A stretch of 64,000 nucleotides of DNA. Origin: Blattamonas nauphoetae (lineage: Eukaryota > Preaxostyla > Oxymonadida). The stretch lies in the NCBI GenBank assembly GCA_033064195.1, contig JARBJD010000041.1, positions 186,001-250,000 on the forward strand, given 5' to 3'. The notes beneath the pieces were generated by a model. It saw only the letters and a program-made list of their open reading frames with translations. It made no database searches and had not been told where the DNA came from. Of the stretch, positions 23,801-38,484 are shown piece by piece. Position 1 is the stretch's first letter, and every line of letters begins with the position of its first letter. A program made the position numbers and the translations under genes.

Positions 23801-26800
23801 CCTCAGCCCATCGACAGATCCCATCTCCATCTCCCACACACCACATTCTCCTGATCTTGGGTCTTCCGGCTCCTCTACCCTTTTCCGCGCTGTTAAACGA
23901 GAACAGAAGAAAAAGCACTCTCTCGACTCTCTCTTCTTCACGAAGGAGTATTTATCAATCCAAATGAAGAAGGTGATGTCTGTAATGAGCACAAACTTTA
24001 AAATGATCCTTCTCGGGCGTCTTCCTCTTGATGTGTCTGTCCAGTTCAACGAGATGGACTTGTACATCCCGATTGACTGTGCAATCCCGAATTCTGAATG
24101 TGCGTATGTTTGTTGGGATCATTGTGGGTTCTCAACTGAATTCTCTCGACTCGGAGGGAAGCTTGCAACAGTGACAGATGTTCTTGTACCAAATTTGGCA
24201 TCTGACAATGTTAACTCATCGACCTCACCAGATCTACAGATGTCTCCCACAACAATATCGAGACGACACTCCACTGTCCAGCTTCGACCACTTGCATTGT
24301 CTCCGTCATCCAGCTCAATCCTCTCACAACCAGTCGCCACTCGTGGCTTCGTTCCCCCTCAATCACCGACATTAGAGCAGAACATTGGTGATATCTTGGA
24401 AGGACCAGCCTTATCGTACCAAGGAAGCGCCACTGTCCTCCCAAATGAACCACCAGACGACTGGCGGATCACGAACAAGCAACTTCTCGCTGAATCATAT
24501 CTGGATCGGTATGACTTCCACCTTGAGCATCTCTCGATCGCCATTAAACGACCGTATCTGTACGAAGAGGAGAAAATCGGAGAATACGAAAACTATTGGA
24601 GGGACAGAGATAACGAATGTGAGTGGTATCTGGCTAAGGATGCTTGGACTCATCACCAGAAACCAGTACTTGTCGGGAAACCCATCGAATGGATCGCTCG
24701 AGACATCATTGCGAACGGAGCTATCCTAAATTCGCTGTTCAAGCATTCTTCAGTTGTTCCACTGTCATCTTTCTTTGCCCAAATCAATCAGCTCCATGTT
24801 CACATAAACGAAAAGACACTCCGACAACTGATTGATGTGTTTTTCTCAATTTACAACCTATTTGCCCTCCCACAGTCCCTCTCTGAGCTCTCCACCTCTC
24901 GTCAAACACTTGATGAAAGTATTATCTCCGACTTTGACACTCCACAAACTTCAACCTTCCCAAAAACTCAATCAATGTACTTGGAAGATTCTCGAGGAAT
25001 CATGACAGAAATGAAGCTCCTTCGCATTCATTACAAACAAATCATGCAACATGTTCCGATTCTCCCAGACCACCGCACAGAATATGAAGTGGAGTCTCTT
25101 CGGATTCAGTTGGCAGTATGCCGAACTTCGTTTGACAAGGATGGCAACATCATCGTCCGCCCAGCATTGAAAAGCGAAGAGACCGTGATCCAGAGTACCA
25201 ACATCAATCTTCCCACACTCATAATCTCGTTTGGAAGTGGACTTTCACAACATGACTCAAGTGAGGTGGAGGCCACAATATCGGGGTTGGAGTTCAAGCT
25301 CGTGAAACGACCGTACTCTGGTTGTATGGGCTTCAGAGTCCAATCAGCAGAAATGGTGGCTTCGAAAAAGAAGAAGAAATCAACAATCCTCTCGGCGCTC
25401 AGTTCATTTCGATCGAAGAATTCATACTTTGCTGAACAATTTCAAGCAGCGGAATCAGCTATGACTCCTCCGTCACAATCCATCTCTCCATTCTCACAAT
25501 CTTTTCTGCCCAGAGGACTATTTGGGGATAACAATTCTCATCACACAACGACAGATCAATCACCACTTTCGAACCCACTCGCTAAACCACCTCTGAAAGG
25601 TCGCGTTCTCCCTCGCTCGTCAATTGATACCACAGAAGCCTTTTGGAGAAAGATGGTATTCTCCTCAACAACTCCCGAGTGGTTGCGATCGTTTTATTCT
25701 CATTCTCAGTCCTCACTGCACAGGTCAGTCTTCAGAATGGGATTTCCCTCACTCGGACACGTCCCTTCTCGTCAGTCAATGGCCATTTTACCAAATCGGT
25801 CTGAGAAACAAGCTTCAAACCCATTCGCCCCATCACCCAACCGACCTTTCACTGTCGTCGGGATTGAATGGATCAGTTCATGCTCAAAATACAAGGAGGA
25901 TGAGAAAAGACGAATTGGAGTGAAGTTTGAGCCAGTAGTGATAGGAATTGATCGAATTGTTCTGATTGATGTGTTGGAAACAGTCAACACTCTCGTGCAG
26001 AACATCACTCACCTCACTTCGTCGATGCAGTCTCACCCTCAGCCAAGTCCCACCCCTTCGCCACCACCATTTTTCGGGGAGATGTCACTCGCAATCGATC
26101 CAATCCCGCATCTCCCCACAGCCCAAGACCATGAACACATCTCTCTCATCCAAGTTCAAACACAACCGTCTTTCCAGGCCTCAACACAGAGACCAAAAGT
26201 CCGACCAATCATCCTCACTTCGCCTGATGAAGAAAACCTCAAAAAACAGTGGGAACTTCGATCATATCTTCTTCATCCAGATGACCGAACCGTCCCTGAG
26301 CAACCCAGGCGACAGAATCAAAATAACGTCTCGCTGGCGTTTGATGTGTCTTTGTTGGATGTCGCGTTCTATGGAGAGGATAATGTGGATGCACTTGCGG
26401 CAGCTTCGAGTGCCCATGCTGTCATCAAACTCGGAGAGGATTCGACAGCAGTGAAGGCATCAGTTGGATCAATTGGATTTTATCAGATCAACGAGAAAAT
26501 ACAAAAAAGTCCGATCCATAAATCCGGTCTCTTGACTCCAAACACGCCTCCAACAATCACTATCGATACTCGTTCTGCAATGAATGGTTTCGTTCAGATC
26601 GGATCTGAAGGCAATAAACTCCTCACAAATCTTCCTTTCTTCTCATCAGTTCGGCCAGCAAAGGCTGCAGACCTTGATCTTTTCATCTCTCATCATCGCC
26701 TCACCACGTCAAAGATCATCGGAACGGTGGGACCAATTGTCGGCAGCTTTGAGGGCTCGTACATCGGCAGTCTTGTCGGGTACATTATGACATGTCAGCA

Positions 26801-29800
26801 GATCGTCCGGACCATCAACACAATTGTCACAAGCAAAGACTCACAATCCAGTTCGATGACTCCTGAATCGCCCTCTCTCGCAAGACCTGAACGATACGTG
26901 CCTCCTCCACCATCTGACTTCATCGAGCCACTCAGGCCCTTCATGTCGACACTCTCTCTCGATGTGAAGCTGGATGAAATCGATTTGATAATTTGGGGGC
27001 TCGGGAATGAGGCTAGTGTTGACCCGATCGGGGTACAATTGGTCATGCAGAAAGGGTGGGCGAAACATCCGTCTCCTTCAGCATCAGTCACTCAACTTGG
27101 GCTGAACCTCTTCTCTTTCCTGGAGAAGAAATCATCTTCAGTCCCAAAGTTTCCCGTAGCAACCCTTGAGCTTCCAAAAAGCACACCAATTCTTTATCCC
27201 TTCGACGCCTCCATTGATCTTGTCTTGAAAAACAAATCTGAGATTGGTGACATCCTCAAGGACAACCCAACACTTTTGGTTGGTGATTCGTTCTGGTTCG
27301 GGACGGGTCATCTTTCAGAATTGAGAATGGACTTTTTGCGGGAGGAGATGTACGCTGTGATGGAGTGTGTTGGGCGAAGCATGAGCAGTTATTCATTCGG
27401 ATTCAACGCCGAAAAGCGAAAGAATGAAGCAGCCCAGAAAGAGTTCCAGGATAAGCTACAGTTGAAACAAGACGTCAGAGAAACTACACAGGTAGCAAAC
27501 CCGCCGATCAAAACTGTCGGACACCACAACAAACAAAAACGAATAAAACGACTTCAAAAGAAACTGGATGAAATGAGTCCAGCGAAAACCGAAAAGGTGG
27601 AGAGACCTCATGACCTTCTTCTGAAGAGAAGACCGCTTGTCTTCTTTCTCAACGTTGTGATGGATGGGATTTATATTGGGCTAAACTTGCATCAACCAGA
27701 CCATCGGAATAACGGTGCTCTGGTCAGACGAACACTCATCGAAGCGTCCTTACAGAAGACTCCCTTCCAACTATTGGTTCACAGTAAAGATCCTCTGTTC
27801 CTCTCGGACTACTCGAGCATGCCCAACATCAATGTGGAACTGACCCATCTCATCGGTGATATCAAACTCTCGCTCCACTCCCTCACTGAAAAGGATGAGA
27901 CGATCACTCTCACAATTCAACATGCAGTTAGTAGACTCCTGTTTATGAATGGTGGCCTCGTGTATGGCCTCACAACACCAACACTGATGATTGGGACCAC
28001 TCGAAACCCTTCGTCGATCCTTCAATCAACCCCGTCTCAAAAACCTCCTCTCTCGAAACAGAGCTCGAAGGTGAATCAGGAATACAGTTTCTCAAGCCAA
28101 CTTTTGTCAAAACGGAGAGATTACACAGAAGAACTTCTGTTGATTCTGAAGCCTCTATTCCACCAGGGACCACTAGATCAAGTGGATCGTGCAGATGACT
28201 TCAAGCAACACAATATTGAGTTCATCCTCACATCAGCCCCAAAACAGGATTCGAACAACGTCTCATTCTTTGTCTCTGTCAGTGAAACATCTCTCATTCT
28301 CGAGAAATCAGAGATTGATATAGTGGTGGCTGTTCTTTCGTCGCTCGTCCAGGATACAAGCTGGAATTTGATCGATGCTGTGAACTCGATCAATCAAGGT
28401 GCATTCTCGTTAACACAAACAGGACTTGATGTTGAGGAAACATTGTCAACAGTTCGTCCTGAGCCGAAGCCAGAGAAACTGAACAACATCAACCTCTCTG
28501 TCTCTGTTGCATCTCTCAATTTCTCTGTTCTCAATGAACAAAGCGAAGCAATAACACTCACAATGACAAAAACAAGTATTCTCTATCAAAATGAACCCTC
28601 TGAGCAAAGCATTTCGTTCACTCTGGGACAGCTTCTTTGTGTTGATTCCATGGAACGAACAAAAAAGTCTGGAACACGTCTCTATCCCTTCCTGTTTGGA
28701 TTAATCACGTCAACAGAGGCAGAGCATTGTCTCACAGGTGTGGTTAGGATAGGAACGGAGAACACTCGAAAAGGACCTCGACCGACTGTCGATTTGATCG
28801 TCAGGTGTGCCCCGCTTCACATTGTTGCGCTCACTGTGACAATTCGACGAATCCTCCATCTGTCTGATGGCGTAATAGAAATCGTCCGACAATTTCAAAC
28901 GATCCAGATCCCTCAAGCTGAGGGTTCAAATAAAGACAAAGAACAGTTCGATGAAAAACGGATTCCTGTCTTGTTTTCTGCTGATGCCGTCATTCAATCG
29001 CCTGTTATCTACATCCCAAAAACAAGCACTTCTAGAGAACTCTTCATACTCAACCTTGGGCACGTTGTTTGTACGAATACCGACATCTATGTCTCTCCTC
29101 AGACCGAATCAGTTGACCAACCAACTCCAACCCCCTCACCCATGCCAGATCGTGCCCCAACTCCGATGCAATCGCCAGAGATGGTTTATTTGTACGTTCA
29201 GAATGTGTCCATCTGCTCAGCAAAACTGGCACCAGGGAAACTCCTCACTCCTCATATCTCTCTTTCAACTGATTATCAAGTCTCACAACTTCCACCGAGG
29301 CCTCCGCGAGTTCCGTCAAAGCCGAAGCCATCCAGAAACTCCCATATCAGTTCCCAATTCGCTCGTCTGTTGCAACAATGCTCGATTGATTCCTACGTCG
29401 AAATCTTGGCGAATTTTGATGTCTCTGCTGATGTATCGTTTGATACCAACACAGAACAAACATCCACTTTAGGAATTGATGTTAAATGCAGTGACCTCTG
29501 CATAGAAATCGATGAAAGGCAACTTGGATGGTTGGAGACATTCTTCGAAAAGAACATACTTGAAAGTTACCAAGACCCCTCACTCTCTCACAATGTGATC
29601 AGATCGAAAAAACCAGAACCAAAACCTGTTCCACCACAGCCATCGCAGATTTCGCTCGTCCCACATCAGAATCTCCCTCAAAAACAGGCATTCACGGAAC
29701 TTGTTCCACAAGTTGCTACATCTCCCAAAACTGTGATCGCATCGGGACCGATTCAACAACCACAACCAACACTCTACCAAGCACTGATGACAGATCTGTC

Positions 29801-32800
29801 CGATGTCATGAACCAATCAGAAATCGACTTCGAGCCATTTGATGAGCTAGAGTCCTTCATTGATCAACCACCGCAGTCTGAGCCAGAAGATGTGTGGGAA
29901 GAACATTCTTATCCGAGTCAGATCGCTCGTCAGCTTTTGACGGAACAGAACGAGGGGCTATCAGAAGTCGTCCTGAAACTCCGAGCAAAACTCCCTCTTC
30001 TTAAAATTGACATGTTCGAAGGATATCGTCCACTCTCAAAACCGAAGAAACTACAGCCTGATGACACAAAAGTCAAACGAACATGGTCTGAGGTTCTTCA
30101 GACAGTTGTTAAGGACTTTTCGATCTCGTTCGACTCGTCAGGCGATCAATCGATCGTTGCTGACTTATCGATCGGAGATGTCGTCCTCAGGGACACCAGA
30201 CCTCGCCGGAACGATTCTTTCGAAGATGAATCTGAATCAGACGAACCGAAACGAACACGTCACATCAGAGAAGTGTTCCCGCTCTCCCGTTTTCGACTTC
30301 CAACCGCTGATTTCCATTCGCAGTTCTTGTCCATTCTTTGTGATGATCATTCAGCACACGCCATTCATATTGCCGCCAGATTCCACCCAAAAAAAGGGTT
30401 CACTGCAGATATGTCTATCCTCCATCCTCGAATTCTTCTTAACGACAATTTTGATGTCAAATTGGTCGGAATCATATTGGATCATGTTTTTGTCTTCAAA
30501 ACTTCGTTGGAAGCTATCACCTCGAATCTTTCCCCATCATCGAGTGATTCGTCTCCAGATCCATCCAAGGGCGAAGCTGAACGACCAACGGATCCCCCAG
30601 AATCGTTGACACCAACATCAACAGATATTGCACATCCGCCGTCAGGTTTAAGTCAAACCCCCACATCCGGAACAAGCTCTCCTGGATCCAGTTTCACGTA
30701 TCCTCCTGATTCCTCCTCTCCAATGGCTGAATCGTTTGTCTTGAAAGCCCCACCACCGAAACCATTCATCGCCACACTCATGTCAATCACTCTGAACATC
30801 ATTGACCTTGAGATTTGTCTGATCAACGACCCCACTGATCCTCAATCGACAGCTCTGATCATTGGAGGAGGGATCTGCCTCAACTGCCACCTCTCTCCGC
30901 CTGTGGATTCAGATCTGTTCAGGGTGATCTCCGATGCTTCGCGTGATGATGCTCCCACTCTCACGTCTCTGGCAATGTGCTCGTCTCATTCAAGTTTTGC
31001 ACAGCGCCTCGCAAACAATGGAATCCTCCTCCGTCCGATACCATTCCAGCGAGGAGGCAGTCAGCCGTTGATGGTGTCTCCACTCGGAACTTTCGAACAT
31101 CTTCCGAGTATCTCTCAAGTAAGTCTCGCCAACCATTCTCATTCATTCGTTCCTCTGTCAAAATCCCTCTCATTCAGCTCTGAAATTCCACTGTTCGGAA
31201 ATCTTGCTCAATCCTCCGAAGAAATCCCTCACTCATTCTCTCGAATTCCTCCCAGTAAAACTCCGCCCCTCACGAATTATCATTTCATGAAGACTCTCTT
31301 CTCTGAGCTCCAAGCCGTTGTGTCATGCGAGTTCACTTCATTCCGACTCTACGAGACACGTCTCGCCTCCCAACTTGATAAGGATGGACTGAACAAGGAA
31401 AGGGTCATCACTGAAAATCTGTCCTTGAGACTTGACTTCGAAGGACTGCTCTGTGGTTCTGAAGATTGTTTTGTTCCATCTCTTGATCGAATGATAACCC
31501 CATCTCCCCAATCCATCGATGCTGCTCATCTCTTGTCAGTTCAACCAAATCTTGATGTTCTTCATCTCGTGCCAACATATTCTAAACCAGGCATTGCACT
31601 CGTTGACTTCGACTGTTCTTTCCCCAATGGAGTTCTTGTCAGCTTTGGTCTCCGTGATGAGCTGTGGGTGGAATTCATCGTCCATTTTGTGAAAAACATG
31701 ACAAAAATTGTTGACAGTTCACCAATGGTCGCTCAGAAGAAACAGCAAGAAGAAGCAACCAAAATAGTCGCCGAAAACAGTTTGTTGAAAGCCATCCAAC
31801 CAATCCCATCCAGAAGCCCAACCCCGACAAAAGCGAACGAGAACAAAAAAATCTTGAACCTGCTTGACGCTGCGAAAGCCTCTTCTCCTTTCACAGAAAA
31901 GAAAGTCGGTCCACCGCGGCGAAGATATCGGACGAAGCCACGTGTATCCTACGATTCCTGGTTTTTTGCGTCATTTGCCCATTCCACCAAAAAACACGAA
32001 GTTTCGAACCACAAATCGTCTCAACCATTCTCGCTCCAACACATCACCCAAGTCCTTCTGAGAGTTGGATTGAATAGTTCTGGGTTTGATCTGAGGTTGC
32101 ACACAGAAGAGAACTACTCAACGATCGACAATGCCCTCTGTCGCGTGTATATCGGAGGGATTCATGCCGAGTTTACGGTCAGTGGAAGCGGAAAATCGTT
32201 CTATTCTTCGCTTGAACGTCAGGATCGGAAGCCAACACCGTCAACACAAGTTAATTCGACACAATCCACTCCAACACAGCCACTTGCCCTAGATTCACAA
32301 ACATTTGCAGCTATTCCAGAATTAACCGACTCTGTTCGACTCGAATCACGCTCTGAAGTTCGTCTTGATAGTTTTGTCGTTGCGTATGGAACATTCTTCA
32401 CGTCTGTTCTGATCGAGCTGTTGAATGAGAAGAAACTTGTACGAGAACGACTTATGGACAAGTTTGAGATTCTTCTGGAGCTGTCTCCACGAATGATTGC
32501 CATCACTCATCCCAACATAAAGCAGGCAATGGATGAGAAAGATGTGAACTGTCTGAAAGATCCGTTTGGAACAGCACTCTCAACACTCTCCCGCATCATC
32601 CCTCCTTTCAACCCACTCGTCCCGCCGTCGCTGATCAATGCTCCTCCTCAAGCCATTGCTGATGCTCTCATCCTTCCTCACACACTCTCAGCAGTCATGA
32701 GCAAAGAACTACTCATCACAATCAAGCCGGAGATGATCACTGCTATGGAACGCCTTGTTGAGGAACTCTTCTTTGAACGTTATTTATGGACAGAGGGAGT

Positions 32801-35800
32801 TCAGCAAATGAAGAAACAGCGGAAGATCCAACAGTACTACCAGCGCTACAACAAATCCAAACCAATCATTGTGAATGGCTCGATTGTTGAGAATGGTGGA
32901 CCCTCACTCTCTGCTTCTCATGTTGGACATAGCACAATTCTTCCTGATAGCTCAGTCAGAACGTTCCTGTCATCGGAAAATCTTCCTTGGAAGAAACATA
33001 CCACAAACAAAACCAACTCTGTGTCGTCTGATGGGTCGTTTATCCTCAGGAACGAAACAGGGACGACAGTTTCTTTCCACTGTGATGATTCATCAGGTTC
33101 CCTCGAAATCCCAGAAAAAATCGGACTGAGCACTCGTCTTGAACCATCCATGTCGTTCAGACCAAAACCAAAAGGATCGAAGGAGACAACAGTGGAAGAT
33201 GGGGAGGAGTCTTGGTTGGATTTCTCGTTTGGTGACTCAAGCAAATCAGACAATCAAATCGCAAAAACTAATCGCAACCTTCACCTCAGAATCGAAGGGT
33301 TCATGTCGCTTCCTTCCATCAATGCGGCAACTCTCAACACGGAATCGTTCCAGCTCACTCTGAAGGACGGCACGAAAACAGATGTTTGGGTTCGACTGCA
33401 ATTGTTCATCAGAGGCACACAACGAATCATCCTCATCTCGTCACATGTCATTGTTACTAATAACACAGACATGACGATGAGCTGCATGTTTGTTCGACCA
33501 TCCTCGCATTCATCTGTCCGAAAGACACTGAAACCAAATGACGTCCTGTTTGTGCCAATCACGTCTCTCCTCTCTGGTCTCTCCTTCCGTCCATCGGCGG
33601 GAAATGAGCCTGAAGGGTATGAGTGGATTCAATCTTGGAGTTGGACGCAGCCAGTGAGCATTACGAAACTGAAAGATGGTCAGAACGGATATCTCGTCTG
33701 TGAAGACAAAATCACTCGGCAAGATCCTGCCAAGGCCTCTCATTCCGCTCCATCAGCCATTAAAAATGCACATCAATCAAATGTTCAAATGACATTCTCT
33801 CTGAACTGCCACAAACGAAGCGCAGAATACATTCCGGACCTCATCAATCCCTCCAAGCGCATCTTCAACAATCTGTACGAATCGATCATCCGTCCCCAGG
33901 CTGATGTGATTGAACCTGATCTCAGTCTAAAAGAACTTCAAACGAAAGCAGACATGATGCTGGAGGTCAGTCTCTGCATTCCTCTGACAATCGAGAACAC
34001 ACTTCCTCTCCCAATCTGCGCTGAACTGTTCCATCCAACAGGAGAGTTGTGCTACGTGCTGAAGAGTTTGGGTGATGAAGAAATTTTTGGACAAGATCCA
34101 CCAATCGTTCCCCCCTCTCCAAACAAGGAACCCGCATCAGCTCTCCTGACATCATTCTCCACGCCTTTCTCATATCGCACGAAGCATGCTTATCCGTACT
34201 ATTCTCAGTTCAGCTCCGCTATGTCGCAGCAAACGTACGACCAACAATCACTCAACCAAGTCATGCATTCTACTCTCATCTGGCTCGCTCCTGGTGACAC
34301 TCTCAACTTGTATCATCTTCCGTTTGAGAGTGACATCGCAGCTCGATTTTGCTTTGCTGAGGCGCGTACGACGAAGAAGAAACTCAGAGATCATGAACCA
34401 GGAAGTGAGCTTCTGAGGCCCATGGACGCACACCTGTTTGATTCCTCTGACAGTGATTCGTCGAACTCCATTGCTCAGATGGAAACAGCTGCTATTCTGT
34501 CAGACACAAACGTCAGTGAATCTGAAACAGCTTTCGCACACTCCGCCATTTCTGAAACAGACAACACAACTCCTATTCTCACCACTCTCCAAAAGAATAA
34601 GGCAAGCTCAGCGAAGAAGAAAACTCGATGGATTCGTCTTGAGAAGAAGATTGCCCAGTCAGAACTTCTCCGAAAAAGCAACCAGAAAGAAATCGAGTTC
34701 TCATTCAACGGAGTGTGGACACGCACGTTCATGCTACGACGAGGAAAACAAAACAAGCAACTCTTCATTGATAAAGTATCGTTCTTCCTCCAATCAGAGA
34801 AGCTTCTATCTCGTCTTCATCTCCACGTCTTCGCCCCTTACTGGATTGTCTCACACACTTCGTACCCTCTTGTCTTCAAAGAGGTTCCAGGAAAGACTGT
34901 TCCACAAGGACAAGGGAATACTCAGAAGGCTCCGCTTCCGAAGCAAACGATTGTTGCTTCTGTTCCATCTCAATCTGTGTACAATCTCCCCTGGAAAATC
35001 ATCGATACCGATGCCGGAAATGAGACGGATAGAAAACGAAAGGAACAGCGCCCAACCAAAGACTTTCTTGCATATCCACTTCCATTCACGTTCTTCACGC
35101 ATACTCCTTCGCTCCAAAACACTTCCCGATTAAGCATCATGAGTGCTCTGCCTCAAAAGGAAGGTGAGAATGATCCGATTGGGATTGACACTATCGGCCT
35201 TTCTGCCTCTGTGACTGTTCCTGACAATCATCTTCGATACGATCTCTCTGTCTCAATCGCGAACATGACGATCCCATTCCACAATACCAAGATTGTCACG
35301 GTCTCGACCAGATACTGTCTGAACAACATGAGCGATCTCTTCATTGTTTATGTTCGAGAGGCTGGAATAGAATCCGCTGTCGTCAAACAGGGGCTCACCT
35401 TCTCGCATCATCAATACACCAAAGTACTCCTTCCTCATCATGACCCTTACCATTTAATTTGGATGAACTCGGAGAGCGAAGGGTTTAAGAATAAACTTGT
35501 CTCGTTTGCTGTGAGAAGAGCTTCGGAGGAACGGAATAAGGCGACCGAATTTATCGGATTGAACTGGTCTGGCAATGTCTGGATTGACAAATCAGGTCAC
35601 TCGAGTGTTCTTGTTGTATTATCCAGTGACAAAGCGAACAGTGTTAAACAGCAAGCAATACTCGTTCATCTTCACTCTACCGAAGAGAAAAACACAAAAT
35701 CGCTCCAGATCCAGATTTTCTGTGAACTCTGCCAGCCCAAACATCAACCACCAGATGCGATCTCAGTCACAGATCCACCGATCATCACTCCAGCTCTCAC

Positions 35801-38270
35801 AGAAACACAAATTGAGACCCACCAAATGCCCAATCCACCATTCTTCATCACAAACAAAACTAGACATGGGTTCCTCATCACTCAGCAAGACAGCAACGAA
35901 CTCACCCTTTCAATTCCTCCATACTCGTCTGTTCCATTCGCTCTTTTCAACCCTCATCTGAAACCTACCCTCCTCATCCGAGTTCAGGAGCCGTTTCAAA
36001 CGGTCCGACATACAGTCTCTTATCCAAAAATGCCCACCGCGGGTGTTTATTCGGGGCCGGTTTCATCCTCTCACCCACAACCTTCTGAACCAACCGTTTT
36101 CATCTCCCCAACATCATTTTTCAATTCAAAGGAATCAAACAAATCATTCTTCCAATGGAATGCGTTGGATGAAGAGTACGTGTTGGATCTATCCGAGCTC
36201 AACACAATCCCTCCAATCCAATTCAATGATGAAAATGACCGAAATCGAGCCATCAGCATTCTCGTGTTGGCAAACGGCCCGTGTCGTGTCATTGACATTT
36301 CATCGCTCAGCCACCGAATTGCCCACAAAGCCGACACAACCATACGACAGCGGTCCTTCCAGTTGTACGTCTCGTGCTCGTTCAGAAGAATTGGACTATC
36401 TTTGATCACTAACGAAGGAATGTGGCCAACCACCCCTCCACGCGGAACGGTGTCCGAACAAAACACACCCAGACCATTTGAGTTCCTTTATGTATCCCTC
36501 TCCCAACTTGTTGTGTTAGCAGCGCTCTCATCATCAGGTCAGACGTTCGACTTCACGTTGTACAACATGCAGATCGACAATAATCTTCGAGGATCTGAAT
36601 TCCCTGTCGTGCTGTCAGGCCAAACCTCAAAATTGTTCAATCACTTCACCATCATCGACAGTATGGGCGATGAGTTCGGCAGTCCGAAGATAGCCAATCC
36701 TGCAAAGCTCGCCCAGGCCAAGCCATTGATCCGAATCATGGTAAACGCTGTTGTCAATGAGAAGACGGGAAAAAGACGATCATCGGCCAATTCTATCCTT
36801 CACATTCGAACGGGTCTCTTGGAATGTGATGCAATCAATGTCAAAATTGAGGAAAAACTCATCTGGAGGTTCCAGAAATATCTGGACGAGCTTAAGTTGA
36901 TCAATTTCTTTGGAACAGTTCTTGGAATTGTTGACAAGCGAAATCGCTCATTTACCCATCGAGCTCCTCTCACATCACAAACGAGGAAGGATACAATCGG
37001 GCTGTTCAACATCGTCCAATTTGCACCGCAGATCGAAGCTCTTTCATCAAACACAAACGCTATCTCTGTGGTTCAGAAATCATCATCGACATTTGCTTTC
37101 GCAGACCAGTTCCAAATCAAACCGTTCACGTTCAGACTCGTCTCTCACACAGCGGGGGATGATCCGGGCAGACAAAGCACGCTAATCCGCTTCCTGTTCT
37201 CGTTCCTCGGGGCGACGATGATGAACGTTGATACGTCCCTCACTCTCGATGGACTCTTCCTCACAAATGTCTACGAAGACGCCTCACAACTTATGAATCG
37301 GATCGGAAATCACTACAAAATGCAGCTGATTCTGAACGTGTATCGTGTTGTGCTTGGAATGGACATGCTTGGGAATCCGATTGGACTGATCAGAGGATTG
37401 GGGAGTGGTGTTCACGATTTGTATTCTGAAACAGTCCGAGGGCTCAGATCAGGACCGACAGGAATCGTGGGTGGTCTCTGGACAGGTGTATCAAAAATGG
37501 GAGGAAAGACGTTATCGTCAATCGGAGGAGTCGTGTCGAAGGTCTCTCAAGCTGCATCGAAGGGAATATCATCGCTGATGCCAAGCAAGCCAGCACAATC
37601 TCATCCACAAAGACAGCCCAAGAACCCCCTCCAAGGTTTGGAGAAGGGTGCACAGGCATTCGGATCGGAAGTGTGGAAAGGAGCGACTGGTGTTGTGACA
37701 GAAACTATGGAAGGAGCCAGAGAGTCAGGAGTGAAGGGGGCTGTTAAGGGGATCGCGTCTGGTGCTGTTGGAGCAGTTCTCCATCCCTTGAATGGCGGGC
37801 TCCAGTTCATCAGTCACACCTTTGAAGGGATCAAGAATATTGGGATGGATGAAGACGACGACCAAAAGGTTAGATATACTCGATACATTGGAGCAAACGG
37901 TGAGGTTGACCCATACAACAAGGAGAAGAGTAGGGGATTTGAACAGCTCCTCGATGTGACTGCACTTAGCCCGGCTGAAGAACTGGAATTTGCCCTCACT
38001 ATCCGACAGTCGAATAAACGAGTTCTAATTGTCACCAACCAGCGAGTACTGTACTTACGTGAAACGAGGGGCGATCGAGAACAATTGCAGTTGCGATGGG
38101 AACTCCCTCTTTCTCAGATCAAAGGTGTTCGATTAAACAACGCTGATATCATTTTCCATCTGAGCGAGACATCACCACAGTATTCGAAAACAAAAGAGCT
38201 GGTCGCTCATGCGCAAGATACTGGGATGGCTCGAACTGTTAAAACACAGTTTGATCGTGTCAAGAGGTAA
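20811..38270 (+). CDS. VPS13: VPS13-family bridge-like lipid transfer protein
   Basis: Exons 20811-21653 and 21687-38270 give about 5,808 residues; the 33-nt intron (gtttgc...ttctag) removes an in-frame stop and restores the frame (AHVIVDS/LVLHIGEDR). VPS13 proteins are long hydrophobic-groove rods that move phospholipids between membranes at contact sites. The N-terminal chorein domain is clear (KSIILNLLGPFFQKIFYRF, then FELHSMRLKPG). Residues about 475-640 form a highly charged Lys/Glu coiled coil not expected in the rod. Repeating beta-groove segments fill the middle, separated by Pro/Ser linkers. The VAB-type adaptor-binding region lies roughly at residues 4065-5050 (SFILRNETGTTVSFHCDD, LCIPLTIENTLPLPICAEL). 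The ATG2-C-like amphipathic region is near 5445-5670 (NPIGLIRGLGSGVHDLY), and a PH-like domain ends the protein (RVLIVTNQRVLYLRE). Metazoan and yeast homologues are about 3,100-4,400 residues, so this is oversized. Confidence 0.95.
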
Positions 38271-38484
38271 ACTTGATGTTTTTTTGAGTTTTTTCAATAT
38301 TTTCAGTTCATGAAGTTGTTGGACTTCAATCCTTGCCTCTTCCTTACCACGTTCATTTCATCCAATTTAAATGAAGAGAATTGACATTTTTTCGCAGAGT
38401 ACAATCAAAACATACGTGTAGATTTCCAGAAATGATGTCGGCTTAGTCGGTTTCCCATACCTGTATGACAGCTTGATCAAACTC

